A stretch of DNA of 64,000 bases from Apostichopus japonicus (GCF_037975245.1 NC_092563.1:25450960-25514959), one strand, 5' to 3'; counted from the first letter of the stretch, positions 22,276-35,990 are shown. Made by a program: numbers and translations. Notes: a model not told the origin generated them from the sequence alone.

Positions 22276-25200
22276 CCAAAAGGCCGAGAACCGCATGTAT
22301 AACCCATTGATGACATTCAAATGGAATTCATCTAAGTTATAGATGTGAAAGAAACAAGTAAAAGAGTGATATGAACTAACATTGTTCAGTGGTATCCAAA
22401 CGTTAAACAGGCCAATAAAGCAACATCTTACATTTAAATATTGTATACGTTCAGATCTCTTTCATTTATATTTATTTTATTTTTCAACAACGATTTAAAG
22501 GTCTACGGGCACCTATGAACAACATTGTCCTAATCACTGTGATAGACGTTAGAATTCATGAAACTAGCTGCAACTCCCATCAAATTCCATCAAAGATTGA
22601 CCATTCTACAAGTCCTTTCGCAATTCTGCTTTTATTTATGAATAAACATTAGCTAATTATGCACATTGATGATATGCAGGGGGTGACTGCCTAATTTTCT
22701 GTTATATATCCGTTTGCTTTCCCAACCTTCGTTTCAAGGATGAGGACGAGGTGTGTGGCCTAAGGCGATTTGTTGAAATATTTTATTGTCTTATTTGAAA
22801 AGAGGTACATCACATTACTCAAATGATGCATGTGGGCTTGTAATTACTAATCATTAATATATTAAGGGCTAAAATAAGAAAATTTTATGCACATACTAAT
22901 GAGTTTCCCAGAGTTTTAAAACAAAAACTTCAAATGTCTATATCTTGGAAACGAAAAGGTCTTTTCCAAGAAGTTCAACAGAATTTGAATGAGATTATCA
23001 CACACAATAAATGTACTGAATATGCATGGGGCAAATTGGCTAGGTGTCAGTAGTACTTTTAATGTTTGCTATTGAACCCGTGCAGGTAACCGCTAGCAAT
23101 AGCTAAAGCGGTGCTTTGATCCCTGCAGGGTTATGATCACATATATACAACCTTACGGAGTTTACGATAAAATAGTTTATATCAGAAAATGCACAGTCAA
23201 GCAATAAACACTAACCAACGCGCGCACACGTACACGCAGGAAAGACTATCCCTATGACGCATTCCCTCTTGAAGCGTGTACCTCATAAATTAAGAAGATG
23301 ATATTTGTTATATAATGATGTATTGTTAAAAATTGCAAATGCTGGTTTAAGTAATCAATTTTTCATCTGACCGTTTGTACTCAGCAAACAATATTCATAA
23401 ATAATGTTAGCTATTTGTTCATGTTTCATATCTAAGCAGGAAGAACACTGAGATGATGACCAACGTACCAAACATTTTCGGGATTTTCTTTTTCCATTGT
23501 TTTATTGACACGTGACCTTGTTCGGAATTACTAGGCATTACGTCACAGAAAATGTGTAAGATATCGTCAAAGGTTTATTTATACAATATTTGCCTTCATA
23601 TATAAACTAAAAGGGCTGTGTTCATCTTTTTATGTCAGTTCATTAGAATAAAATACCCGCAACTTGGTTGTTATTAAGTCTGCTACTGTACGTAAGCCTA
23701 TACCATGAAACACGTTAAGGAAAGGAATTCAGCGTACATCTATCATTATTGATTGCTACATAACATAATAAATTTACGTGAATATAAACTGCTAATTGGT
23801 ATCACTTATATACTATTATTGGGTCGCACTAAAACGACTTCTACGTCACAAACTTATTTTATTTCCCTGTTAACTGGTAATAAAATATCAATTTAACTGT
23901 CTTTCGGCTCTCAGACACATTCAATCATGACAGAACGAAAATATAGAGTGCATTAATAACACTGCCAATGGTGGAGGCGATATCACAAAATAATCCATGT
24001 GGTTTCTATAATTAAGCATCGGATTATCATGAAATAGTGCATTGTAATCGACATAATTGGAATCCATCAATCTATATTCAGCGAGTTATAAGTTTTTTTT
24101 ATACACCACCACCTCCACTCCCCCCCCCCCCCCCCACCACTTCGACTTTGCACGTCGGAAAGTGTTTAAGATCCAATTTGTGTTATTTAATATACTAATT
24201 TACAACGCATTAGGCAAGAATCCTGTTCAATATTACATAAGGACATTAAGCTTCAACTACTGGTAAATACATGCGTTTCTCATTGTATAACAATTACTGA
24301 ACTTTCCCTTTATATTAACAGGAAGCAGAGAGCTATATGTTCATGGTAAGTTAATCGATCAAAATGTAATACAGTGAAACAAATACAAAACGATCTTTGG
24401 GGTCGATAGCATAACGTGCTCTGATTTAACGCTAGGCTAAACCGTCTCGGAGACAGTACAATCATCTACATACATATATTAAACAGTTTACAAGGTTCAG
24501 GGGCATACATATGCGACATCAAGAAACTAGGGAGATCGACATCGACTACATTGAATGGCTATAAGCAGGGATATACTCGAAGTTAGACATTACCAAAAGT
24601 AAGGGGATTGGAGAGATGAACATTCGCACGTATATATCAGGACGCGGTGATTTGTTGAAAATTACAACTTTATTTTAGATCCTTGATATAGGGGCCCAGG
24701 GGACATAGCCCCGGAAGTTTCAGTACATTTTCAGATATCTATACCGTTCTTTCCGAACGATTTTCAATTAAAACCATACATGTTAGAAGACAAGTTTCTC
24801 CGAATTGCTTGTGCGTGCGGTGCATGTGTTTGTGTACATGTATATAAGTCTATAGTCTATCCATGTCTCTCCTAGGCATGTTTCGTATTTAATCTTGCAC
24901 ACATAGTACCTGTAAAATGCTTAAATGTGAACAAGGCCCTGACATATAGGTCTATATATAGTAATATCTAGAAGGGTTAGGGGTTAACCCTATCATTTAT
25001 CACATATAACAACATCACAAACCAAGTGTTAGTAGTCAATCTGTATACGCAGCACTTGCCTTCGTATACAGAGCGAGTGTATAGTAACAGCTTTTCTGCT
25101 GCATGTAGCATCCAGAGAGAAAGCTCGTAAATCAGCAAGGATTGGAAACGAGACAATAACAGTTACATTAATGATCAGAGTATAGAGTAACGAACATGAG

Positions 25201-27790
25201 TAAGCCAGAATAAGGGTGGAGGAGGAGGATGCTGAGCTGCGGTGATGCCCTGGAAACAGCCTCCAGCATCATATAGTTAATTATACAGACTGCTATGATT
25301 AAGGAATATTTATCATCGCCAGACACATCCAAGTGTTTAGATTATTGATCAGAGTACACGTTATCCTGTGATAAATTATGTCCTTTAGGTGCAGGGCCTA
25401 GATTCGAGCAATGAATATAACGGCAGATTCTGACAGAAATGGCAGCACAATGTTTTCTCCCTGTCTGCCTATCTCCACCTCTCCCTCTCTCTCTCTGTCT
25501 CCCTCGTTGCCTCTTTTAGACCAACAAAAAACCTCGGTGACAAAATACCGTATGGGATTGCTATGTCTTATTCTTAAGTACATATTGATTTCTATGAATG
25601 CTTTTAAACTTCTTACCTTTAGGTTAGAATCTCGCTTATAGCCTTGTGATAACGGCGTGTAAAAGAACTTCATTAGATATACGGATTCCAATTAAGGGAG
25701 AATATTTTACTCTCAGAGAGAGCGAGGGAGGGGTTCCCTAGAGAAACTGATTGTTAAATTGTTAAAGAAACGACGTCGCCTTTCGTATGTTTAGATATAT
25801 CAAGGTTACTTTAGCCTTATAATACGAGTATATATTTTCCGCGAAAAAAAGTAATAATGCATCTTTTACCGATTTATATGGTATGTTACAATCACTCAAA
25901 CTTAATAGAATGAGCCAGTTCAGGAGGTTAAAATAAACTGTTTATATTTTCTGAGCATTTCAATATTTTACCGTGATGAATCTACCTCAGAGTAGAAAAG
26001 CTCAGAGGTTTAGATCTTGTTTTATAAGTATTCTATTGGAATTGACCTGCGCATGAAGGATGCAAACATAGGCTACTATTTGATTTGACAGTACATGTCA
26101 CGTGACAAACTGAACTGAACATGCAAGAGCGATTGACCCATTGCTATGGTGATTGACCCATTGCTATGGTGATTGACCCATTGCTACGGTGAAGCATTTC
26201 GATATTTAGAATGAATACTCTTTAAAACAAAACATGACTGTTAGGACATTGATAAATTGAATGAGACATTGGAGTGAGTGTATGAGTTCCGTTTATTGGA
26301 AATTAAGTTTATTTAAAACACTCCCTCTGTTAATTTAAGAGAAAAAAAAACGACGGTCAAATGAAACATGGACTGAACATGACAACAAAGTTAAAAGTGT
26401 AGTCCAGAGAAAAGAGATTCTGATGGAAAATGAACGTATTATAAACATTCTGGTGAAACTTGCAAGCAATTCCTATACATGTAGCGTTATGGAGATATTG
26501 ATCATTGAAATTGTCCCATATTATATACCATAGCCTATGTCACTTTAAAGCAAACAGGTATGACGTCATAGTCGCACTCTGAAAGTATGACGTCATAATC
26601 GTACACTGAAAGCAACATGCTATGTATTTCTTACAATTTCACTCAATTATTTTTACTTTGGATGAATAGCTTTCCAACCGTACCTATAAGGGATTGTATT
26701 AAGTTAACAATTGACTAAGGAGCAGATGTGTTCATTAATGAGATGCATCCCAAGTTTGTGAATTGGATGTAAAATTTAAAGAAAGCCATAAAAGAAACTT
26801 GTCAGTGAGCTTCTATGACGTAATACCTGTTTGCTTCAAGTTTACGTTGAGTACAAAGAAGGTCAACTTCAACTGATTTTTTTTATCGAAAAACAGCTAC
26901 TATAGGAATTGAATGCAAAATGTCACAAGGATGCTTAAAATACGTTGCTCTTTCATCGGTTAACAACAAATATTCCTCTGAATTTAGCTTTTAATTAAAC
27001 CCTTTTCTCGAATCGCCATATTGAATTCTAAAGTGGGTCCGCATCTCTCGAGATAATCAGACTTTACACCTCCCATCCACCTTCTTATTTTTAAAGATAT
27101 TGACAATGATAGAAATGCGATATTGTTTGTCTCCTTCTTGAAATGATACGTAATACATGCAGTTATTAACGTAATACATGCAGTTATTAACCTGTTATAA
27201 GTTTCTATTCTTTCTCAAGCATCATCAAGCATCATCAAGCAATCCATTTTTACCTTCCGTATACGTCCATGATGCTATGGTGACGGTATTCTGTTTATTT
27301 CCAGGTATTGCATTTCGACAATTCCTCTTGAAAAAGTATTTGGTAACTGTTATACTTAAATTATCCATTTTTAATGAAAAAACGTTTCTGTTTTTATTTT
27401 TTATTTTATTATATTTTTTACATGTTCGTGAGACAGACGGAGTTTATCCAAAATAATGTTATCAATTAAATTACTAAAAATAAGTATAAATGCACAGTAA
27501 AGATATGATAATTATTCATGACATTTATACCGCTTTCAAGTACATAGAAGCGACTGAAGTGTTATTTGACAAGCCTGCAGGCTTTTTAATGAGCTCATCC
27601 TCTCATTTCACTAGCTGTCCTAGCATAACTGACAATAACACCATTTTTATCTCTCATTTAAGTTATCTTGTGTTTAAGTCTGTCTTTCATGCTTCCTCTG
27701 TGTAAAGTTAAGTTGTTGCTCTGTAAAGTAATATCTGGTCGGAATTTGTTCTAGCCTAACATAATGATTCTGCTTCATCACACCAAATAT
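22276..27790. other. Long gene-poor stretch
   Basis: No supported gene. Small items: a 20-bp unit ATTGACCCATTGCTATGGTG in three tandem copies near 26132-26192; a CRE-type pair at 26561-26605; a C run at 24121-24136; a short duplication GTAATACATGCAGTTATTAAC near 27150-27190. Open frames of 70-97 codons here show no family resemblance. Confidence 0.5.
26561..26615. promoter_or_regulatory. Two tandem CRE-like TGACGTCA sites
   Basis: The phrase GTATGACGTCATA(G/A)TCG(C/T)AC(T/A)CTGAAAG occurs twice in tandem, about 31 bp apart. TGACGTCA is the full CREB/ATF palindrome. No nearby gene start is known, so regulatory function is unproven. Confidence 0.3.
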
Positions 27791-27799
27791 ACTAGGGTA

Positions 27800-28649
27800 A
27801 TATGGCGTGCACAGAATTTCAAAGGTGGGCGGGGTGGGGGGGGGGAATAAAAATTGCCCGAGTGATTTAGGTATAGGGGGCTGAACTGGATGGGCGCAAG
27901 CGGATGAAGGGTATTATAAAGGTGTAGAAGCATATTCCTATATAGGGGTGTCCGGAGGTCCTCCTAAATAAACAAAAATTGGACATGAAATGGTACAACC
28001 GGGGGTATATATAAACTATTGACTAGGTCTAGAGAAGTATCTCCAAGATGCTGACTACAAAATTCTCCCTTCTAATTTTGATAGTGACCTGAAACTTTAT
28101 GGGAGGGCCAGATGCGACTGAAGAATTTTATAAGGAAGGGGTGCTGCCGAGGGATCATTTTAATCGACTCTCGTGGGGGAGGGGGCTCTCAAACATATAT
28201 ACATGTTATCTCTTAACGGAATTTTGTGCTAATAAATAATCGAAAATTCAAAATTGCCCCGACTGGTTTAGGTAGAGTTCTGTACCTTTATGGGAGTGCC
28301 AGAGGCGAACCAATGATTCAATAAACCAGGACGGTGACATTGATGCCGTCTGCTATATGGGGGTTTTCCCCGAAAGAAAAAGACGTAAAATGGAGCATTT
28401 TTATTCATATGTAGACTATATGAATTCGGTCAAAATAAGTGGCTTAAAACGCTGGTTTGGATGATAAGTACTTTGCCTGAGCTTGAATAAAGTGTAGTGT
28501 GTGTGAGTGTGGGGGGGGGGGGTGTACACCCATAGTTTTGGTCCAATTCTTCCCCGATTAAATGTAAAACATCCCCGACTGAACCATTTCCACCCGGAGG
28601 TGGGTCTATGCACCCTCCCCCCCCCCCGCCCCTCCAGCGCATGCCACTG
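27800..28649. mobile_element. Non-autonomous hAT-type element (850 bp)
   Basis: A perfect 8-bp duplication CTAGGGTA lies at 27792-27799 and 28650-28657. The right end on the minus strand reads CAGTGGCATGCGCTGGAGGG. The left end (ATATGGCGTGCAC) is a diverged inverted match. Interior has G and C runs and no transposase. Confidence 0.78.
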
Positions 28650-29730
28650 CTAGGGTATACATTAAGTATGTGGAATAACAACCTAAGTTATGATTATAAA
28701 GTGGCGTTCCTACTACCTCAATGGAAGTAAGGTAAGTCATGGAAGACTTCTATAAAACATAGCATACACACTGAGATCATAATAGTGGGATCTCCCAGAC
28801 TGAGCCTAAATCTACACAGTCCTTCTCTTACCGTTGTGTGTGATGTAGGCTAGCTAAAACAAAAAAACATCCATCCACGTCAATAAAAATCCTGACGCAA
28901 TTTGAAATACATAATAATTATTTTACTACTTAGTCAGGTATAGTTACAAATAAACTATACTTCTAGGCCTATATGCAAATGTTTCAGCGACCCGGAGAAC
29001 CACCGTAAGTTTCGCTAAGGTTACTTTGATGTGGTATACTGTTAATAATGTGTGTAACCCTATGCCTTTATCGTTTACGGGTGTTGGAGGATCACCCACC
29101 CGCTCTAAAACTGCCTGCAGCAGTAACGGCGTCCCTTATATAAACCACCCACTCCTACCCAACATTCAGTGTTGGACTGGAGCCGCCATTGGGCTTACGT
29201 GTGGACATGCAATCTCTTTCTATATTGGGTTAAAGATGGGGTATATGTGAGAGGGGACCGGCACATGGTATGAGCAACGTTAGGAAAAGGAGCGTAGACG
29301 GGTACATCTGTAAAGATCTACGCTTATTGGATTAACGTAAACACAATAATGTTTAATACCAAGTTCGATTCGACGAACGTAAAACTGTGGACACTTTATG
29401 TAGAAGTAATAAAGTTGGAGCTATATACAATCACTCCATAGTAACACGCATTGTTTCCCTCAGTAGCCTTCCATACTTTGGTAGGCCATACGGGAAATAA
29501 TGGCCTACCATATAGCCTACGTCTCCATGAATGGAACTTGAAGTGTCTGGCATATATTCTGAATAGATATGGTAACACATGGGCATTAGTTTGTTTACAT
29601 TCCGTTGCTCTGTAGCTACATGACAGTATCATCTTTCAGGATGTATATCAATGGTTGTGGTTCATATAGAAATATGCAGTTTAAACAGTACGCTAAAAGT
29701 CTTCAGTTCAACAAACATGTGTAAGCTAAC

Positions 29731-30036
29731 CAGGCGCGTAGAGAGGAATTTGCAAAGGAAGGAGCGAAACTGTAGGCAGACTATCAGAGCCGTAGTTACG
29801 GCATTGCAAACTATCTAAGCGTAGCGCCACCATAGGTTGGCGCGAAGCGTACAAGAAAATTTTGGCTGAAAATGCCGCCCAGATCACTGGAAATGGCACT
29901 TCCCAGGCCTTGTAAGTTGCATCTTAGCATTTTCTCTTTTTAAATTACTATCGATATCATAAAAACATATGCTCAAAGGGGGGGGGGGCGGCTGCCCACT
30001 CCACCCCCACCCCCCCCCCCCTTGGCTACGCGCCTG
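29731..30036. mobile_element. Short hAT-type MITE (306 bp)
   Basis: Ends are CAGGCGCGTAG on both strands. Flanks are AAGCTAAC (29723-29730) and AAGCAAAC (30037-30044), matching 7 of 8. The core TCTAAGCGTAGCGCCACCAT, then AGGTTGGCGCGAAGCGTAC, is shared with 18130 and 47700. Confidence 0.82.
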
Positions 30037-32590
30037 AAGCAAACTGTAATATCAATATATCGAAATTATTGTCCAAAAAAAGTTATGCGAGAATGGATAT
30101 ATATTACAAAATGGAAATAGTATAGCCTATCGCTTGGGTATTAATATACAGCTATGCACAATGATGCGATAAATGGCATACGTACATGATACGAAAGACA
30201 TAACACGTCATTGATATGATAACACTGAGAGCTCACCTGTTGCAAACAAAACCGACTCAAAGATAAATCCCTCCTCACTCTTGGTTGTTCCATATAAACG
30301 TATACGTTCAAGTTCCCTTCGATTCAATAATAATCATGCAACTCATATCATGGAATCATTTCACATGAGGCAATTCACTCAGCGATCCTCGCATCCAATG
30401 CAGCGTTTTGCAAGTTAAATTCTTACAAGCAATTTGTCGCTCCAAAAGTGAGCATTTTCCGCCCCATTTTCTTGATGAGTCTCGAGGCCGCCGCAAGTAT
30501 AAACTCTTATTTGTCGTTACTCCAATGTCAATTAACGAATCAACGTGAGTCTGTGTTGATGACAGAAGAAGAAGAAAAAAACAACAACGGTGCCGCTCTC
30601 TCATTATAAACACATAAAACAATAAGATGCTTCATTAGCATGTCTGTTCATCGAGTGTATAGAAAGCTGTACTAGGTGATGTGAAACAGTGCGAGAATAT
30701 TATAACCTTTGTTCAGAAGTCAGAGAGGCGAGTAAGTGGTACACTGCATGCAGCTTACTGTATGTGCATATTGCGGCTAGTTCAGCTGTGTGTTATATAA
30801 AGATTATTATAATCTGCCTCTCTCTCTCCTCTCTCTCTCGCAGCATTCTCGAGTCAGATTAAATCTACTTCTAAAACTACCTCTGCTGAATGACAGATAA
30901 TCTCATTTCTACGTTGCCATTCACTGCAGCGAAAGCTCTCCCAAAATGTTGCTTCAGTGTGATGATGAAAGGACGGATTTTATTTTTAGACGTTTTTCGA
31001 CAGAATATAAACAAAGTCTAAGACCTTTGCACTTACAGGAAGACCAACATATTTCTTTGCTGCGTTTTATAAGCTAAAAATAACTGACTGAGTAAATATG
31101 AAAACAGCACTTTAACGATCAGTTTTCTCGTGTCATATACTCCTACGACTGTTCATTATAGCACCGTTAACTAGGCAGCTGTACTGTAACTCTCCCGTGG
31201 GGATATGGTCATGTTTTAGTCATCAGAAATATGTTATTTGCATTTATAGGCATTTGGGGCATTGATTGGATTTAATGTTACAATCAATGGTGATAGATTT
31301 GTTACTAGGCCTACCGGGAAAAAAAATTGTTACTTATTATTCCGCAATTATATATATAATTACCAATATTCGCTGATTGAATGAACAGCGAGGGTTAACC
31401 TTAAACGTTCCCCAAATGTAAGTCAGCCTACTTTGTTTCTCTGTATGGAGATAGACCTTAATATATAGACTTATCAAAAAAAGGTGAACATGATCAAAGA
31501 AAATAACACAAACTGTTGCTTAGATGTGCAGGAATGTCAAATACCTGGCGGAATGGATAAAACTTCCCGGCGCGCTGTTGCTAAGTAGGCCTATACTATA
31601 CCAGGTATACTACAAGGCAGTACAATAAAGCGTAGGCTATAGGATATACATGAATAATTTAACGGGATCGTTTTTTAACCACACTGCTGCTATTTCCGTG
31701 CAGTACTGAATTGATACAGTCATACATAGATCGCAGCAATTCCCATACGCTGTAACACAACATACTATAGTATTAATATTTTGCTCTCATTTTGATTTGT
31801 GCATTTTTTTGATACTTTCATATTTCTTAGCATTGATATATTTGTTATTAAATTGTGTGTGGTTAATACACCTTGTCGTCAACGACTTGATGCACGTACT
31901 CTTCACTGAGACTAATTGATCAGTATATCAATGCTTCTTTATAATTTTGCGATAAAACCTGACCTTTGGTTCAACTTGGCAGTGTTAAAGTACACTTTAG
32001 TCAAACAATATACGGTAGGCATAGTCCTACTGGGTTGTACGCAAGTTGTTCACGCATTAGGCCAACACAAACACAAATAAGGTAAAGACCGTATGTAGGC
32101 CTATACATGCGTTAGACTATAATGTAGGCATAGATATATGTTCTGATGCGCGATATAAATTATGAAGAACACATTGACACGCGCGTTAGTTTGAAGTGCC
32201 ATATAGATGACTAAGTATCGTTGCCAGGGGGTGCGGAGAGGGTCATGGCGTCACCATTGCTAGTCTTTATATATGATTCCAGACTCCAAGAACTAACTTA
32301 AATCCAGGATAGGCTACGTCCTGATCTGTAGTAGGCCTAGAATAAGATGGAGTAAGGTGATGATGGCCAAGGGTAACGTTGTGACGGGGATGAGGCCTTG
32401 CAATGGCCCCTTCTTCGTTTTATGTTTTTTTTTGCCAAAATTCAAAACAGGCGTTAAAGCGTGGATACCTTACTTAAATGTGAATAACTATACACCGGCG
32501 ATGTGATACTGCAATACACTGATAATGATATTAAATGAATGTTCATTCATACTTAGTAAAGATTCCTAAATCCTATTGGTCCATTCAGGT
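30037..32590. other. No recognised gene
   Basis: Includes a (CT)n stretch at 30810-30840. The 88-codon minus-strand frame at 30356-30622 has no family resemblance. Confidence 0.45.
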
Positions 32591-32720
32591 CAGATGAGCG
32601 TGGTTAATCCTGTGAGTAACGCACGGTAAAATTACGGGGCATCACTTTAATAAATCTTTGGTTATATGTAACCAAAAATGTTTTGTGTTATGATTTTTCC
32701 CCCACACAAATGGTAGTGTA

Positions 32721-32883
32721 TGAATGAACGGGGCTAATCAACGGTCTAGCGTGCGTTACTCACATGATTAATGCACTCCGGGTGTTAATGCTATCGCTGG
32801 ATGCACTCGGGTCATTATCCCCCGATCGTGCATTAATCCTGTGAGTAACGCACGCTAGACCGTTGATTAACCCCTTATTCATC
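32721..32883. repeat. Foldback inverted repeat
   Basis: Arms 32721-32775 and 32829-32883 are reverse complements with few mismatches (core AATCAACGGTCTAGCGTGCG then TTACTCACA on the left), separated by about 53 bp. A third partial right-type arm (TTAATCCTGTGAGTAACGCA) lies near 32605. This fits a foldback element or MITE. Confidence 0.85.
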
Positions 32884-32935
32884 ATACAACCAGAGCTCCA
32901 AAGTGACCCCTTCGATACAGGTGACAAACGCCTAG

Positions 32936-33107
32936 AGTGGAATTACGACCTTCCTTACCGGTTTCGAACCTCTGGACATACAATCAGCGTCCAAAGCCTA
33001 GTGGTTAGGGTGTCCGCATATAAAACGGGTGGCCAAGGTTCGAATCCCGGTGGAGGCTGGAAGTGTTTTTACTGTTCTCGGTTGATTTTCCAACTCACTA
33101 CAATATC

Positions 33108-33110
<3 letters not shown>
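32936..33110 (+). mobile_element. tRNA-related SINE with internal A and B boxes, copy 1
   Basis: TAGTGGTTAGGGTGTCCG (A-box region) is followed by a perfect B box in AAGGTTCGAATCCCGG. CAGCGTCC before and GGAGGCTG after could pair as an acceptor stem. Upstream, at about 32960, a second B box (GGTTCGAAACC) lies on the opposite strand. The tail runs into (AT)n at 33111. Confidence 0.7.
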
Positions 33111-33145
<35 letters not shown>

Positions 33146-33348
33146 ATAAATATAATTTGCATAAATGGGTGGGATTTATATAACTATTGATATAAATCAT
33201 GTTCAATTACGTCATTTTAATTACCCTTATCTGCCCTGAATATAGCATTACAAGAAGATACCTTCGAAACTGCCTTGCATATCGAGATCGAATGTAGGCG
33301 CATGGATACTGTTTTTAAAGAAAAGCCTCACCCAAGAAAGACCATGGG

Positions 33349-33478
33349 CACGGAAAACCAAACAACAAACCAATTGATCAGCTCTCAAGCCCAGTCCCCT
33401 TGCATCGAGATTGTGACATTGTGAACATCGTCGGGTGTGTATATCACGCGGTTCCCCTACAAGGAATGTAGGCACGTG
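33349..33478 (+). repeat. Dispersed repeat, copy 2
   Basis: Partner of 22139-22275 in the same orientation; core CCCAGTCCCCTTGCATCG. Confidence 0.7.
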
Positions 33479-35854
33479 GAGCTGATCCAAACTCTATCAG
33501 ACCATGGAAGAATTAAAGGGTAATAGTTCCAATAGCAGCCGATACATCCAGCTTAAAGCAACAGCATTATTCAGTGCGGCGCAAAACAGTCTTCGGCTTT
33601 CTCTTCACACACATCTGTTTTGCGTCAGGTATTGCACCACAATTAGAGTATAGTGCACGTCCACCTGAGAGGTAAACCATTGTCGGAAAATAGCTCCAAA
33701 GTGCCCTACTATATTGATTTTTGTGGCATTTTCTGAGTCATCGTCATTCGTTTTGATGCTTGGATGTTGAAGAGGATGAAATAAAATAGGCCTACTGATG
33801 GTCTAAAAATCTGGAGGATTAAAGTTGATTTAAGGTATTTTAGAAAATCTTGGGTGAAAACAAGAAGATTCCTCAGCGACAGCTGGCAGATGGGAAGGGG
33901 AGCACTGTAATAATCTTTGAGCTGTTCTAGCTCAAAATCTAAACGGTAATGGTGGCAAAAGTTGAATAGTTTATGATATCCCAAGCTGTTAGCTATCACA
34001 TGGTGGGCAGGACATTTCAGTTGAAAACTTCTATCTATGCTCTATATCGATCTTGGAAAGTGACGAGTTTAGTGTGTAAGTCAATGGGAGCAATTAATTG
34101 TGGTGCGGTACCATCAATAGTTAACCGTGTTTATGTATCATCCGTAGGGCTTCAAACCCTCAACATGATACTCGCAGACTGGCTTTGGCTTTGATTGACC
34201 GTGTTAGCTTGTCACAAATCGTAGAGAATTCGAACAATTACAACCTTAAAGCTACAAACTTAACACAACCTTCTTTTATTGCACTTTGTCTTGGAAAGTT
34301 TTGAAAAGTCACTCCTAATTTTCCCACGAAAAAAAACTGAAGTGACGGTACGCGAAGAAGTTACACCTTAACGATTGTTGTGCAGCTGCCGAAAGTCAAT
34401 TTCATTTGACTAAAAATAAACAAGGGTCAAAAACCCAATCAAGAATGACTAAGCGGTTTTGTTTAATTTTTGAGGATGTTGGTTTTTCTTTTCCATGACA
34501 CCATTCCCACACAAATTTTGCTTAACAGGCATGACAGGCCTACGGTGAAAACAATAGATTTACACACAAAAAAAGAAAACAACCATAAGAAATATTGTCG
34601 ACGCCCTGTGTTAGCATATGATGTCATAATGTCTACTTTTAACGTAAAGTACTATACTATTTTGCTTTTTGGTGAAAGTTTTTTTTTCTTCGTTTAAGCA
34701 AACCTTTATGAAATGGTGGAATGAATTTGAAGAAAACATGTTGACTTAGCTGAGTTGCCTCTCTTGTTTGGGTTAACAAATGCCCTTGTAACCATGGGCG
34801 GCAATAATGGGGGCGGGGAGACATGTCCCCCCCCCAATATTTTAGGTGGGGATATAGTATCTAATATCCCCCCCCCCCCCAATATTTGGTGTCATAGTTT
34901 TTTGTGGCTATTAATAGAAAATACTGCGTGAGATTATTTATCCAAATCATATTTGGCGGTGGTTAAAACATGCTGCAGGAGGTAAATGACTCTTCGTGGT
35001 CGTTTCTGTGACCTGTGACCGTATAGCAAGTTATCACTCATGATTATTATCATAATGTCTGTACATCTCTTGTGTATGAGTGTTAGTACACACGAAACAC
35101 GTTCTCGTATACATGTCATTTCCGTATATGCGGATTACTGTAGGTCTCAAAATAGTAGGGAATCAAGAAAAGAAACAAATGAATGATATATTAATACTTA
35201 AAGGTACTCTCTCAGCTAATCTGGTCTCAACGTACTCCCCGATTTAAAAATAAAAGCAATGTCGCCCTCTGCTTTAGCGACAACAGATTCATTCCTTTAA
35301 TGTGGCATTCTCATCCTTAGCTATAAACAGGATATGGATCTGGGCACTGTTACCGCAAAGTTCTCAGGTGTCCGAAATTCCAATCCGTATCTCAGTTCTG
35401 CGTACCCTATAGACCTACTGTGTAATCATAGTGTGCGTTATGTGCGAGCAACTTTCCGCTGGTTCACAATGGTGCTAGTTGTACACAATTTTTCTATTGG
35501 CTATGAAACCGCGATGGTACGGAAGTTGTATGAAATGTGGCGAAAAGAAATGGATCTCAGAATTCTTGCATGCAGAGGATCACAAAGATACAATAGTGAC
35601 ATCTGGGCATAGTAAGTGATGAAGATACCATATCGAAAACATTCTACACACTAACCCTTTACCGGTACACACAGAGACAAATAAGTGATGTTTGGTCGCG
35701 TGATCGATAAGGAATAAGAGCGAAATGATCTTACCGAATACGATTTTTACTAGTTTACCAAAATTAAAACGTGAGATCTCAAAATAAAGGTTAGATGCAA
35801 CTTGGAAGTCCTGGGAAGTGGCTATTTTCGGCAATCCGGAAGGCATTTATATAC
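33479..35854. other. No recognised gene
   Basis: At 34793 CATGGGCGGCAATAATGGGG and nearby C runs resemble a hAT-type terminus, but no partner end was found. Other open frames are unsupported. Confidence 0.4.
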
Positions 35855-35953
35855 AGTGGAATTACGACCTTCCTTACCGGTTTCGAACCTCTGGACATAC
35901 AGTCAGCGTCCATAGCCTAGTGGTTAGGGTGTCCGCATATAAAATGGGAGGCC

Positions 35954-35955
<2 letters not shown>
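35855..35955 (+). mobile_element. tRNA-related SINE, copy 2 (truncated)
   Basis: Nearly identical to 32936-33043 from AGTGGAATTACGACCTTCC through TAGTGGTTAGGGTGTCCGC. It stops at GGCCAA, just before the B box, where it enters an (AT)n/(AG)n run. Confidence 0.75.

Positions 35956-35990
<35 letters not shown>

Noticed and set aside
33000-33060. Functional tRNA gene
   Set aside because: Has A and B boxes but an atypical anticodon region, extra conserved flank shared with a second copy and a SINE-like tail; better explained as a SINE.
34793-34900. hAT-type element starting CATGGGCGGC
   Set aside because: No right terminus or flanking duplication found.
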